DNA of 64,000 bases from Alphaproteobacteria bacterium (GTDB lineage Bacteria; Pseudomonadota; Alphaproteobacteria; Micropepsales; Micropepsaceae): the NCBI GenBank assembly GCA_028871345.1, contig JAGWNK010000003.1, forward strand, positions 62,001-126,000. Direction: 5' to 3'. The position numbers and the translations under genes were made by a program. Shown in pieces: positions 1 through 7,802 of the stretch. The notes under the pieces were generated by a model that ran no database searches, was not told the origin of the DNA, and saw only the letters and a program-made list of their open reading frames with translations. Within the stretch, counting starts at the first letter, position 1. Each line of letters begins with the position of its first letter.

Positions 1-1
1 C

Positions 2-373
2 GACCGCATCTCACAGTTTTTCGAACAAAGGATTGGAGCGCTGACAAGTGCCGGCATCGACAGATCGCGGTTAATACTGGACCCCGGTATGGGATTCTTT
101 GTAGGGACAGATCCACAAACCTCGTTTTCGGTACTGCGGCAGCTCCCAGCGCTCAAGCAGGCGTTTGGGATGCCCCTGCTCCTATCGGTATCACGGAAAT
201 CCTTCCTGAGGCTGACGACGGGCCGTGGACTCCCTGAGATCGGGCCGGCTACGTTGGCTTGCGAGCTTTTTGCAGTAATGCAGGGAGCAGACTATATCCG
301 TACCCATGACCCAGGCGCCTTGGCGGACGGTCTGAGAGTCCTGGAAGCTGCGACAGCTCGTAACAGAACGTAA
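2..373 (+). CDS. folP: Sul-type dihydropteroate synthase, C-terminal part (gene cut by window edge)
   Basis: This enzyme condenses p-aminobenzoate with the pterin pyrophosphate in cytoplasmic folate synthesis. The open frame enters from the left edge, so only about 123 C-terminal residues are visible. They carry the LDPGMGF pterin-binding motif, the SVSRKSFL motif and ADYIRTHDP near the end, all expected for the family. The stretch after DPG reads GMGFFVG rather than the GFGK usual in housekeeping enzymes. Together with the [15 protein letters not shown] block, this resembles the acquired sulfonamide-resistance enzymes (Sul2 in particular) more than a typical FolP. glmM follows 70 bp downstream on the same strand, the neighbour expected for that lineage. 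The resemblance is judged from memory of Sul2. DHPS family membership is secure; the Sul-type assignment is an inference. Confidence 0.88.
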   Translation, partial: DRISQFFEQRIGALTSAGIDRSRLILDPGMGFFVGTDPQTSFSVLRQLPALKQAFGMPLLLSVSRKSFLRLTTGRGLPEIGPATLACELFAVMQGADYIRTHDPGALADGLRVLEAATARNRT

Positions 374-443
374 AATCAATCTATTAGACAATCTGCTACA
401 ATGGGGACAGAAAGGCGCCCGGACGCCTGAGGGGTTCCAATCG

Positions 444-1790
444 ATGACGCGGAAGTTGTTCGGAACGGACGGGATCCGGGGGCTGGCCAACGCGCACCCC
501 ATGACTGCGGAGATCGCCATGAAGGTGGGGATGGCCGCGGGACGCATCTTCACCCGTGGCGAGCACCGCCACCGGGTGGTGATCGGCAAGGACACACGGT
601 TGTCGGGTTACATGGTCGAATCCGCACTGGTGGCCGGCTTCACGTCGGTGGGCATGGACGTGTTCCTGTTCGGACCGCTGCCGACGCCGGCGGTGGCCAT
701 GCTGACCCGGTCGCTGCGCGCCGACCTGGGCGTCATGATATCGGCCTCGCACAACGCCTACACCGATAACGGCATCAAGCTGTTCGGACCCGACGGACAC
801 AAGCTCTCGGACGCCCGCGAGCAGCAGATCGAGAACCTGATGGCCAACGGGCTGGAGAAGGGCTTGGCGCCGTCGCCCAAGATCGGGCGGGCCAAGCGCA
901 TCGACGATGCCCAGTCGCGCTACATCGAGCTGGTCAAGGGCACGTTTCCCAGGAACCTGCGGCTCGACGGCCTGCGCATCGTGGTCGATTGCGCCCACGG
1001 CGCCGCCTACAAAGTGGCGCCGGCCGTGCTGTGGGAGCTGGGCGCCGACACGGTGGCCATCGGGGTCGATCCCAACGGCGCCAACATCAACCTCGACTGC
1101 GGGTCGACCGCACCGGAAGCCATGTGCAAGAAGGTGCGGGAGGTCCGCGCCGATTTCGGCATCGCGCTGGACGGTGACGCCGACCGGCTGGTGATGGCCG
1201 ACGAGCATGGCCGGATCATCGACGGCGACCAGGTTCTGGCCCTCATCGCCCGTTCCTGGGCCAAGACCGAGCGGCTGAAGGGCGGCGGCGTGGTCGGCAC
1301 GGTGATGTCCAACGCCGGCCTCGAGCGCTATCTCGCCACGCTGAACCTCAAGCTGGCGCGGGCTCAGGTCGGCGACCGCTACGTCATCGAGGAGATGAAG
1401 GGCGGCGGCTACAACGTCGGCGGCGAGCAGTCTGGACATATCATCCTCTCGGACTTCTGCACCACCGGCGACGGACTGATTGCGGCGCTGCAGGTGCTGG
1501 CGGTGATCGCCAAGGAAGGCAAGCCGGCAAGCGCCGCGTGCCACCTGTTCGAGCCGCTGCCGCAGATCCTGCAGAACGTGCGCTTCCGCAAGGGGGCGCC
1601 GCTCGACGATCCGCAGGTGAAGTCCCGCATCGAATCCTGCCGAGCCAAGCTCAACGGCAACGGGCGCATCCTGGTGCGCAAGTCGGGCACCGAACCGGTC
1701 ATCCGCATCATGGCCGAGGGCGACGACGAGAAGCTGATCCAGGCGATCGTCAACGACATCGCCAGCGCCATCGAGGAAGCCGCGGCGTGA
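444..1790 (+). CDS. glmM: Phosphoglucosamine mutase
   Basis: GlmM converts glucosamine-6-phosphate to glucosamine-1-phosphate on the way to UDP-GlcNAc for peptidoglycan and lipopolysaccharide. The 448-residue length is normal for the family. The protein starts [13 protein letters not shown]. It carries the phosphoserine loop ISASHN with Ser102 in the canonical position, the metal-binding DGDADR motif, a GEQSGH sugar-binding loop, and the phosphate-binding [15 protein letters not shown] near the C-terminus. It lies 70 bp after the folP-like gene, and its stop overlaps the thiD start as GTGA, so the three probably form one transcript. Confidence 0.97.
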   Translation: MTRKLFGTDGIRGLANAHPMTAEIAMKVGMAAGRIFTRGEHRHRVVIGKDTRLSGYMVESALVAGFTSVGMDVFLFGPLPTPAVAMLTRSLRADLGVMISASHNAYTDNGIKLFGPDGHKLSDAREQQIENLMANGLEKGLAPSPKIGRAKRIDDAQSRYIELVKGTFPRNLRLDGLRIVVDCAHGAAYKVAPAVLWELGADTVAIGVDPNGANINLDCGSTAPEAMCKKVREVRADFGIALDGDADRLVMADEHGRIIDGDQVLALIARSWAKTERLKGGGVVGTVMSNAGLERYLATLNLKLARAQVGDRYVIEEMKGGGYNVGGEQSGHIILSDFCTTGDGLIAALQVLAVIAKEGKPASAACHLFEPLPQILQNVRFRKGAPLDDPQVKSRIESCRAKLNGNGRILVRKSGTEPVIRIMAEGDDEKLIQAIVNDIASAIEEAAA

Positions 1791-2587
1791 CGGGCAGGCC
1801 GGCGCGGCTCCTGATCATCGCAGGATCGGACTCCAGCGGCGGCGCCGGCATCCAGGCCGACATCAAGACGGCGGAGGCGTTCGGCGTCTACGCCATGACC
1901 GCGATCACCGCAGTGACGGTGCAGAACACCAGAGGCGTCAGCGGCATTCAGGCGGTCGCGCCCGAGATCGTGCGCCGGCAGATCGTCGCCTGCCTCGACG
2001 ACATCGGCGCCGACGCCATAAAGACCGGCATGCTGGCCAACGGGCGCATCGCGAAAATCGTTGCCGAAACGCTGGCCAAGCATGCGGGAGGCATCCCCCT
2101 CGTGGTCGACCCCGTGATGCTGTCGACCAGCGGGTCGCCATTGCTGGACCCCAAGGGAGGGGAGGCGCTGCGCAGGCATCTCCTGCCGATGGCCACCCTC
2201 GTCACCCCCAACCTGCCAGAGACGAGGGCACTTACCGGGATCAAGTCCCTGGGGCGGGCGCGGCTGGGGGAGGCGGCGCGGCGCATCCGTCAGATGGGGG
2301 CGCAGGCCGTGCTCATCAAGGGCGGCCATTCGACGCGGGCGACCATCGACGACCTGCTGGTGTGGGAGCACGGCGAGGACATCCTGGCATTTCCCCGCAT
2401 CAGAACCAGGCACACGCACGGCACCGGCTGCACGCTGGCGACCGCCATCGCTTGCGGCCTGGCGCAGGGCATGGCGTTGCCGCTGGCGGTGGCGCGGGCG
2501 CGGGAATACCTGCAGGCGGCGATCGCCACGGCGCCGGGCCTGGGCAAGGGGCACGGCCCGCTCAACCATCGCGCCCAGCGGCGGTAG
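1787..2587 (+). CDS. thiD: Hydroxymethylpyrimidine/phosphomethylpyrimidine kinase
   Basis: ThiD phosphorylates HMP and HMP-phosphate to give HMP-pyrophosphate for thiamine synthesis. The family signature is at the N-terminus ([21 protein letters not shown]), followed by an [13 protein letters not shown] block, DPVMLSTSG, and the anion-hole motif [13 protein letters not shown] near the C-terminus. The track opens the frame at 1538 inside glmM. The GTG at 1787, overlapping the glmM TGA, gives a normal 266-residue protein and is preferred. Translational coupling to glmM is likely. Confidence 0.93.
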   Translation: MTGRPARLLIIAGSDSSGGAGIQADIKTAEAFGVYAMTAITAVTVQNTRGVSGIQAVAPEIVRRQIVACLDDIGADAIKTGMLANGRIAKIVAETLAKHAGGIPLVVDPVMLSTSGSPLLDPKGGEALRRHLLPMATLVTPNLPETRALTGIKSLGRARLGEAARRIRQMGAQAVLIKGGHSTRATIDDLLVWEHGEDILAFPRIRTRHTHGTGCTLATAIACGLAQGMALPLAVARAREYLQAAIATAPGLGKGHGPLNHRAQRR

Positions 2588-2633
2588 CGCCGTCCTCGGG
2601 CGCATCGCGCCGTCAGGATGCGGGCGAAGGGCG

Positions 2634-3011
2634 TCAGGCGTTCCAGGTCGAGGCGACGAGCTCGGGATCGTCCTGCGTCTTGCGCTCGTTGGAGAGGAAG
2701 TCGTAGTAGCCGCAGCGGCCCGTCGGATAGGCGCGGCAGATCGAGGGGCGCGCCTGGTACACCGTGCAGCAGCGCTTCTCGGTGTCGAAGAAGCGGCAGA
2801 CGCGGCCGAAATGCTCGTCGGCCTTGCGGCGCATCTTGTAGTCGCCGTCTTCGAGATGCTCCTCGTCGTTCCTGACGACGAACTTCTTCCGGGCTTTGGC
2901 GACGCTCAGGCCGAAATGCCTGGCGAGCCGCTCGAGGTCGCGGCTGGTCACCGGGATGATCTGATAGGAACAGCAGTATCCCGGACACTTGGAACAATTG
3001 TAGCTCGGCAT
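2634..3011 (-). CDS. YkgJ-like cysteine-cluster (putative Fe/Zn-binding) protein
   Basis: The predicted protein has about 125 residues and begins MPSYNCSKCPGYCCSY, a CxxCxxxCC cluster typical of the YkgJ family of predicted zinc- or iron-chelating proteins. Further paired cysteines follow (VCRF, KRCCTVY, SICRAYPTGRCGYY), and together they could hold a metal cluster. The track places the start 19 codons upstream, but the ATG at 3011 sits directly before the first cysteine motif and fits the family better. It lies downstream of purA on the same strand. No specific substrate or reaction is known for the family. Confidence 0.8.
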   Translation of the reverse strand: MPSYNCSKCPGYCCSYQIIPVTSRDLERLARHFGLSVAKARKKFVVRNDEEHLEDGDYKMRRKADEHFGRVCRFFDTEKRCCTVYQARPSICRAYPTGRCGYYDFLSNERKTQDDPELVASTWNA

Positions 3012-3124
3012 GGGGCACTGATAGCGGCGAGTCGTGCCGGCGGCAACCGCCAAAATGAAGACTTTCATGCCGCTGCGGGCGTGACCCCGCGGTCATGAAT
3101 CCGTCGCGCGGCAACGCGCTGCCG

Positions 3125-4417
3125 CTAAGCGAGGAATGGATCGTGCACCAGGATGGTGTCCTCGCGTTCGGGGCTGGTGGAGAGCAGCGCCACGGGCGCA
3201 TCGATCAGCTCTTCGATGCGCCGCACATATTTGATGGCGTTGGCCGGGAGCTGCGCCCAGCTGCGCGCCCCGCGCGTGGATTCGCTCCAGCCCTCGATGG
3301 TCTCGTAGACGGGCTCGATGGCCGCCTGTTCCACCGGATCGGCCGGCAGATGATCGAGCGCCGCCTTGCCCAGCCGGTAGCCGGTGCACACTTTGATCTC
3401 GTCGAAGCCGTCGAGCACGTCGAGCTTGGTGAGCGCGATGCCGTCGACCCCGCCGGTGAGGATGGTCTGGCGCACCAGAACGGCATCGAACCAGCCGCAG
3501 CGCCGCTTGCGCCCCGTGACGGTTCCGAACTCTGCGCCGCGCTGGCCCAGCCGTTCGCCGACCTCGTTCTTCTGTTCGGTGGGAAACGGGCCTTCGCCGA
3601 CGCGCGTGGTGTAGGCCTTGACGATGCCCAGCACATAGCCGATCTGGCGCGGCCCGATGCCAGAGCCCGCCGCCGCCTGTCCCGCCACCGTGTTCGACGA
3701 GGTGACGAAGGGATAGGTGCCGTGATCGACGTCGAGCAGCACCGCCTGGGCGCCTTCGAACAGGATGCGCTTGCCGGCCTTGCGGGCCTGATCGAGGGTG
3801 CGCCACACGGGGCCGATGAAGGGCAGGATCTTGGGCGCGATCCCGCGCAGCTTCGCCAGCACGGCCTCGACCGCCAGTTCCTCCGCGCCGGTGCCGCGGC
3901 GCAGCGCATTGTGATGCGCCAGAAGGCGCGCCACCTTGGCGGGCAGGGTCCCGAAATTCTTCAGGTCGATGGCGCGGATGGCGCGCCGGCCGACCTTGTC
4001 TTCATAGGCCGGTCCGATGCCGCGTTTGGTGGTGCCCAGCGCCTGCACGGAATTGGAACTCTCGCGCGCCACGTCGAGCTCGCGATGCAAGGGCAGGATC
4101 AGCGCCGCGTTCTCGGCGACCACCAGGCTTTCGGGCGTCACCGTGACGCCCAGGCCGCGCAGCTTGTCGATCTCGGCGGCCAACGCCCAGGGGTCCACCA
4201 CCACGCCGTTGCCGATCACCGACAGCTTGCCGGGACGCACCACGCCCGACGGCAAGAGGCTCAGCTTGTAGGTGACGCCGTCGATCACCAGCGTGTGGCC
4301 GGCATTGTGGCCGCCCTGGAAGCGCACCACGACATCGGCGCGCGCCGACAGCCAATCCACGATCTTGCCTTTGCCCTCGTCGCCCCATTGGGCGCCGATC
4401 ACCGCAACATTCGCCAT
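3125..4417 (-). CDS. purA: Adenylosuccinate synthetase
   Basis: PurA joins IMP and aspartate using GTP to form adenylosuccinate, the first committed step to AMP. Starting at the ATG at 4417, the protein is 430 residues, the family norm. It begins [24 protein letters not shown], which contains the P-loop-like GDEGKGK and catalytic Asp. It continues with GGHNAGHT, the IMP-binding [13 protein letters not shown], and the C-terminal GTP-binding STSPERED. The 627-residue track version adds an N-terminal extension that is another frame of the upstream region and is rejected. Confidence 0.97.
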   Translation of the reverse strand: MANVAVIGAQWGDEGKGKIVDWLSARADVVVRFQGGHNAGHTLVIDGVTYKLSLLPSGVVRPGKLSVIGNGVVVDPWALAAEIDKLRGLGVTVTPESLVVAENAALILPLHRELDVARESSNSVQALGTTKRGIGPAYEDKVGRRAIRAIDLKNFGTLPAKVARLLAHHNALRRGTGAEELAVEAVLAKLRGIAPKILPFIGPVWRTLDQARKAGKRILFEGAQAVLLDVDHGTYPFVTSSNTVAGQAAAGSGIGPRQIGYVLGIVKAYTTRVGEGPFPTEQKNEVGERLGQRGAEFGTVTGRKRRCGWFDAVLVRQTILTGGVDGIALTKLDVLDGFDEIKVCTGYRLGKAALDHLPADPVEQAAIEPVYETIEGWSESTRGARSWAQLPANAIKYVRRIEELIDAPVALLSTSPEREDTILVHDPFLA

Positions 4418-5031
4418 GGTTCCGTCCCGGAGAGGAGAATCCGCGTCCCGAGTCGTCGGGCACGGGCAGGGGTTATAGCGGGCGGCGCAGGATGCGTCGC
4501 CCACATTCGGCGCTGCCTGATGCCGCGCTGGCGGCGCCCGGCGCACGGGCGGCGCCCGGCGCACGGGTTGCGCCGCGGGCCAAATGCGGCGGGCATGCAG
4601 CGGATGGGCGGAGCGGCCTGCGGCGCGGCTTGCGGCACACGCGCCGGGGCGCGATCGGCCGTCTTCTTGCGAATCACGACACGCGCGTATTCCCGCAGGA
4701 CGACGCCATTGCGGATGTGGGTGACGAGATAAACCATGCGCGTTGGGCGTTCGGCCAGGACCCGGGCGATGGTCTCGCGGGCGTGGCGGATGATGGCGCG
4801 GATCTTTGCACGGCGCGCCCGCATAGCCGCACTTTCGCAGCCATGGACGAGCGCGTTGCGGTTGCCCGGGCGGGCTCCGGCCCGGACGGGGCCGCGAGGC
4901 TGGTTGCGGCCCCAGTTGGGGGCGCTTTCGGCAACATAATTGTGCGCGCAGTTCGCGGGCACCCCCTTCCCCCGTCCTGCGCACGCGATGTCTCGCGCGG
5001 CCCCCCAAGAAATTGAATTCAATTCGGCCAT
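4399..5031 (-). CDS. Small conserved protein with GNRNALxHG motif
   Basis: This frame encodes about 210 residues just upstream of purA on the same strand and overlaps its start by 19 bp. The recognisable part is [43 protein letters not shown]. That block recurs in small uncharacterised alphaproteobacterial proteins of the form G-P-x-G-N-x-N-A-x-K-H-G followed by a basic helix. The C-terminal half is arginine- and alanine-rich and includes an in-frame duplication (RRPCAG twice). The start is uncertain: 5031 and 5046 are both possible, and the true protein may end before the low-complexity tail. Function is unknown. Confidence 0.4.
   Translation of the reverse strand: MAELNSISWGAARDIACAGRGKGVPANCAHNYVAESAPNWGRNQPRGPVRAGARPGNRNALVHGCESAAMRARRAKIRAIIRHARETIARVLAERPTRMVYLVTHIRNGVVLREYARVVIRKKTADRAPARVPQAAPQAAPPIRCMPAAFGPRRNPCAGRRPCAGRRQRGIRQRRMWATHPAPPAITPARARRLGTRILLSGTEPWRMLR
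4531..4566. repeat. 18-bp perfect tandem repeat (2 copies)
   Basis: The unit GCGGCGCCCGGCGCACGG occurs twice in direct succession. The 18-bp period keeps the minus-strand frame open and duplicates six residues of the ORF upstream of purA. Confidence 0.9.
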
Positions 5032-5588
5032 GCTGCGGTCAAGCATCTGATGTAGCTTGGTAATCTCCTTGCTTCGCGGCAGTGCACAAGGTGCCCCAAG
5101 CCGCCGTTTGGCGGAATATTCGGGTGCTTTTGGCCAGTGGTGTCTTTGCCGTGCCATGACGGGAATATTAGGACGAAATTCCCGAGTTCAATGCCCTGCG
5201 ACAATTCATCCTGGCAGGGGCCAACCGGGTGCGGAAGGGGGCGGTGCGCCTACGGCTCGGCGGCATATCCAGGCGCAAGTCATTGGAGCGGGGTGGTCGC
5301 GTATCCTGTCACCCAATTCGTGTCAGCCAGTGAGGCGCGCGGCGGAAACCAACTTTGCGGCTCGGACGACAAAGTCCTCCATCGTCAAGTACCGCATTTG
5401 CCGTGCTCATATGCGTTCGCAATCTCGCGGAAGTAGGAAAGGTCCGCACCCGGTTTCAGCCGATAGCGCGCCGGTGCCGGGCCCGGATACTGCTGGAGGT
5501 GAAATCGCCAGCAGCGTATTCCTTCGCACGATCATCGAGCGTGGGGATTGCATGTCCAGTTGCCGCTTCTTTTAGGGGGTCTGACAAT
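5032..5588. other. Intergenic stretch with no recognisable gene
   Basis: About 560 bases separate the ORF upstream of purA from the ParE-like toxin gene. By eye it is lower in GC than its surroundings. The track ORFs here (5057-5575, 5137-5436 and the upstream part of 5355-5915) show no family features and read like non-coding sequence. The only signal noted is the Shine-Dalgarno-like AGGGGGT ahead of the toxin gene. Confidence 0.6.
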
Positions 5589-5915
5589 TTGATTTACAGA
5601 GTTGTTTTTTCTCCTGCCGCAGGTTCTCAATTGGATGGTCTATATGCTTACATTGCCGAAATGGGCGGTGTGCAAGCGGCAGAAGGTTTTGTGGGAGGGA
5701 TACATCAGCACTGCTTGAATCTCGCGGACTTTCCCCATCAAGGCTCGAGCCGCAAGAGCGCTGATATTCCCAACCTGCGTACGCTTCCCTACAAGCGCCG
5801 CGCTGTAATTGCCTTCACGGCGGATGATGCCGCCGAGGTGGTGACCATTCTCGGCGTGTTCTACGGAGGCCGGGATTACGAGAGCTATCTCGGAATTGAG
5901 ACCTCTGACGAATAG
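5589..5915 (+). CDS. ParE/RelE-family type II toxin
   Basis: The predicted 108-residue protein reads LIYRVVFSPAAGSQLDGLYAYIAE at the start. It continues with LADFPHQGSSR, the basic core LRTLPYKRRAVIAF and VVTILGVFYGGRDYES, the hallmark blocks of ParE-type toxins (gyrase-targeting or ribosome-dependent). A TTG at 5589, nine bases after AGGGGGT, is the best start and places the conserved YRVVFSP block at the N-terminus. An upstream GTG at 5541 is possible but lacks that spacing. No antitoxin gene lies upstream on the same strand. The only ParD-like gene is on the opposite strand, ending 52 bp away, which is an unusual layout. Confidence 0.82.
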   Translation: MIYRVVFSPAAGSQLDGLYAYIAEMGGVQAAEGFVGGIHQHCLNLADFPHQGSSRKSADIPNLRTLPYKRRAVIAFTADDAAEVVTILGVFYGGRDYESYLGIETSDE

Positions 5916-5967
5916 CCGATAGACCAACGAAGGGACACCTCGCGAGGGTGACCGTTCACTTCGAGAT

Positions 5968-6246
5968 TCAGGCCTTCTTGGTGCGAGCGCGATACGACGC
6001 GCGCACCCGATCCATGAGCTGATCGGCCGGAATGGCTTTGCTCGGGTCGGCCATGTGTTCGCGGTAGCTTCGCACGACCTCGGTCTGCAGCCACTTTTCC
6101 AGAGCGGCATCACGGGCCTGCATGATCCGGAGTCCGTCACGGATCACTTCGCTGTCTGACGCATACTCGCCGGCAGCGACCTTTGCCTTCACCATCGCAG
6201 CCATTTCGTGCGGCAAGGTGATGGTGATCGGGGCGGTGTTCCGCAT
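5968..6246 (-). CDS. ParD-family (CC2985-type) antitoxin
   Basis: The 92-residue protein begins MRNTAPITITLPHEMAAMVKAKVAAGEYASDSEVIRDGLRIMQARD. This is a ribbon-helix-helix DNA-binding domain followed by the hydrophobic C-terminal segment that wraps around a ParE toxin. A Shine-Dalgarno GAGGGAG lies six bases before the ATG. In family members known to me the ParE gene follows immediately on the same strand; here the ParE-like gene instead points toward it from the other side. Autoregulation through a short palindrome upstream is plausible. Confidence 0.85.
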   Translation of the reverse strand: MRNTAPITITLPHEMAAMVKAKVAAGEYASDSEVIRDGLRIMQARDAALEKWLQTEVVRSYREHMADPSKAIPADQLMDRVRASYRARTKKA

Positions 6247-6287
6247 TCAAATGTCTCCCTCTAAGGAGCGAGGTGTATAGCAGTATG

Positions 6288-6302
6288 TATGACTAAATCA
6301 TA
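6288..6302. promoter_or_regulatory. Candidate ParD operator palindrome
   Basis: TATGACTAAATCATA is a 5-bp inverted repeat (TATGA/TCATA) around a 5-base centre, 42 bp upstream of the parD start. Ribbon-helix-helix antitoxins usually bind such short repeats to repress themselves. The assignment is inferred from position only. Confidence 0.35.
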
Positions 6303-6500
6303 TACCTTGAGTGTGACAAAGTCATGCATTTTTTGCTCCTGTGGCCTTGCTTTGTCTCGATAACGTGTCGCGCGGAGCCCGGCTTGGGGACAAAACTCCG
6401 CCGCGCGGTTTCGCCAAAAATGCGCGTGACTGCCCCGTTGCGCAATCCGGGTGCTGCCCTAACGGCGAGCCTTCCGTCGATCGCTTGCGCCTGCATCTGT

Positions 6501-7574
6501 TCAATGCCCCAGTTTTGCTCCAAGCTTCGCGCCCGCCTCTCCTGCCAGGAAAGCGCGGACGTCGCGCGCGGAGTTGGGTGCATCGACCATCGAGACGTGC
6601 TGTGCGTGCGGGTAGACGATCAGCTTCGAGCCGGGGATCGCCTTCTGCCAGGCATAGGCGGACGCAACGGGGATCGTGTGGTCTTCGCCGCCCCACAGGA
6701 TGAGCGTCGGCGCCCTTATCTGCTTCGCATGCAGCCACACATAGGGATCGTCGGGCAGCCGGAAGTGGGCGAGCATCGCCCGCGACGTGCCCTGCATGTG
6801 GGAAAGCTCGGTCGTGCGGCTCCAAAGCGCATGCAGGAACCAACGGTCGATCAACGGTGTCCACGCGGCCAACCTAGCCAAATGCAAGCGCGGCCGCGTG
6901 CCGGTGCGGGCGCCGTCGGCATCGATCAAGATGAGATGCGTGACGCGGTCAGGATAGGTCTCGGCAAAGCGCGCGGCCACGCCGCCGCCCATGGAATTGC
7001 CCGCCAGCGCGAAGCGTTTCAATCCCAGCCTGTCGGCGAATTGCTTCAGCATCTCGGTCATGGCGGCTTGCGAATAGTCGCCCGAAGGCACGGCGCCCGT
7101 CAGTCCATGGCCGGGCAGGTCGAGCGAGATCACGCGATATCCGGAAAGGAAGGCGCGCGCATTCTCGAACGCTTCCACCATCTGCTGTTCGATCGAGCCT
7201 GTTCCATGATTTCCGGCGGCCGTTTCCATCAAAACATAAGACCCGCCCTGCAATTCGAGGTCGCCCGGCCTGGAGTGCGTCGCATTCCGTGGCGCATCGG
7301 CCAGCGGCTGGGAGAGTTCGACTGACCACGTCTCCCAAACGAACAGCGATCCCGAGAAGCCGTGGAGAAGGACGAGCACCGGCGCGTCGCGCGGTCCCCG
7401 ATCGCGGTAATGCACCCGGGTACCGTCGGCGAGCACGGCGAATTGCGAGGGAGGCGTGGCGTATTTCGCCTCCAGAGCCGCCCGCGGTATCTCCCGATCG
7501 TGGATGCCGAGATAGGTGATCGCGACGAACGCGACAACGACGGCGGCAGTGCCGCCTGCGATCCATCTTGTCAT
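6501..7574 (-). CDS. Membrane-anchored or exported alpha/beta hydrolase
   Basis: Starting at the ATG at 7574 the protein is about 357 residues. It begins with one hydrophobic segment (WIAGGTAAVVVAFVAITYLG) that is a signal anchor or uncleaved signal. The alpha/beta-hydrolase core follows: an HGFSGS oxyanion-hole loop, a DLPGHG strand end, the nucleophile elbow GNSMGGG, an acid region around WGGEDHTIPV, and the catalytic His in HAQHVSMVDAP. Lipases, esterases and epoxide-hydrolase-like enzymes share this layout, so the substrate is not determined. It stands alone, facing the GH31 gene with the two 5' ends divergent. Confidence 0.85.
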   Translation of the reverse strand: MTRWIAGGTAAVVVAFVAITYLGIHDREIPRAALEAKYATPPSQFAVLADGTRVHYRDRGPRDAPVLVLLHGFSGSLFVWETWSVELSQPLADAPRNATHSRPGDLELQGGSYVLMETAAGNHGTGSIEQQMVEAFENARAFLSGYRVISLDLPGHGLTGAVPSGDYSQAAMTEMLKQFADRLGLKRFALAGNSMGGGVAARFAETYPDRVTHLILIDADGARTGTRPRLHLARLAAWTPLIDRWFLHALWSRTTELSHMQGTSRAMLAHFRLPDDPYVWLHAKQIRAPTLILWGGEDHTIPVASAYAWQKAIPGSKLIVYPHAQHVSMVDAPNSARDVRAFLAGEAGAKLGAKLGH

Positions 7575-7802
7575 GGCGAAACCCTTACCCCGCCGCAACT
7601 ATAGCAAGCGCCGGGCTGCCCAAACATGGCGAGACGGGGAATATCGACGGGTCGCCGCCGCGATCCGCGGATCGCGGTCGAGAAGACCTCGCGGAGGATC
7701 GGCCGGATGGATAAAGAAGCAGTCGCGCGCCGGCCCATTGCAGAAACCGGCGGCAGGTTCCACTTTGTCGCCGAACCGGGCCTTCTCAGCAAAGAGAAAA
7801 AG

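Noticed and set aside
5057-5575. Two overlapping plus-strand ORFs upstream of the ParE-like gene.
   Set aside because: No domain, no plausible ribosome site, and composition like non-coding sequence.
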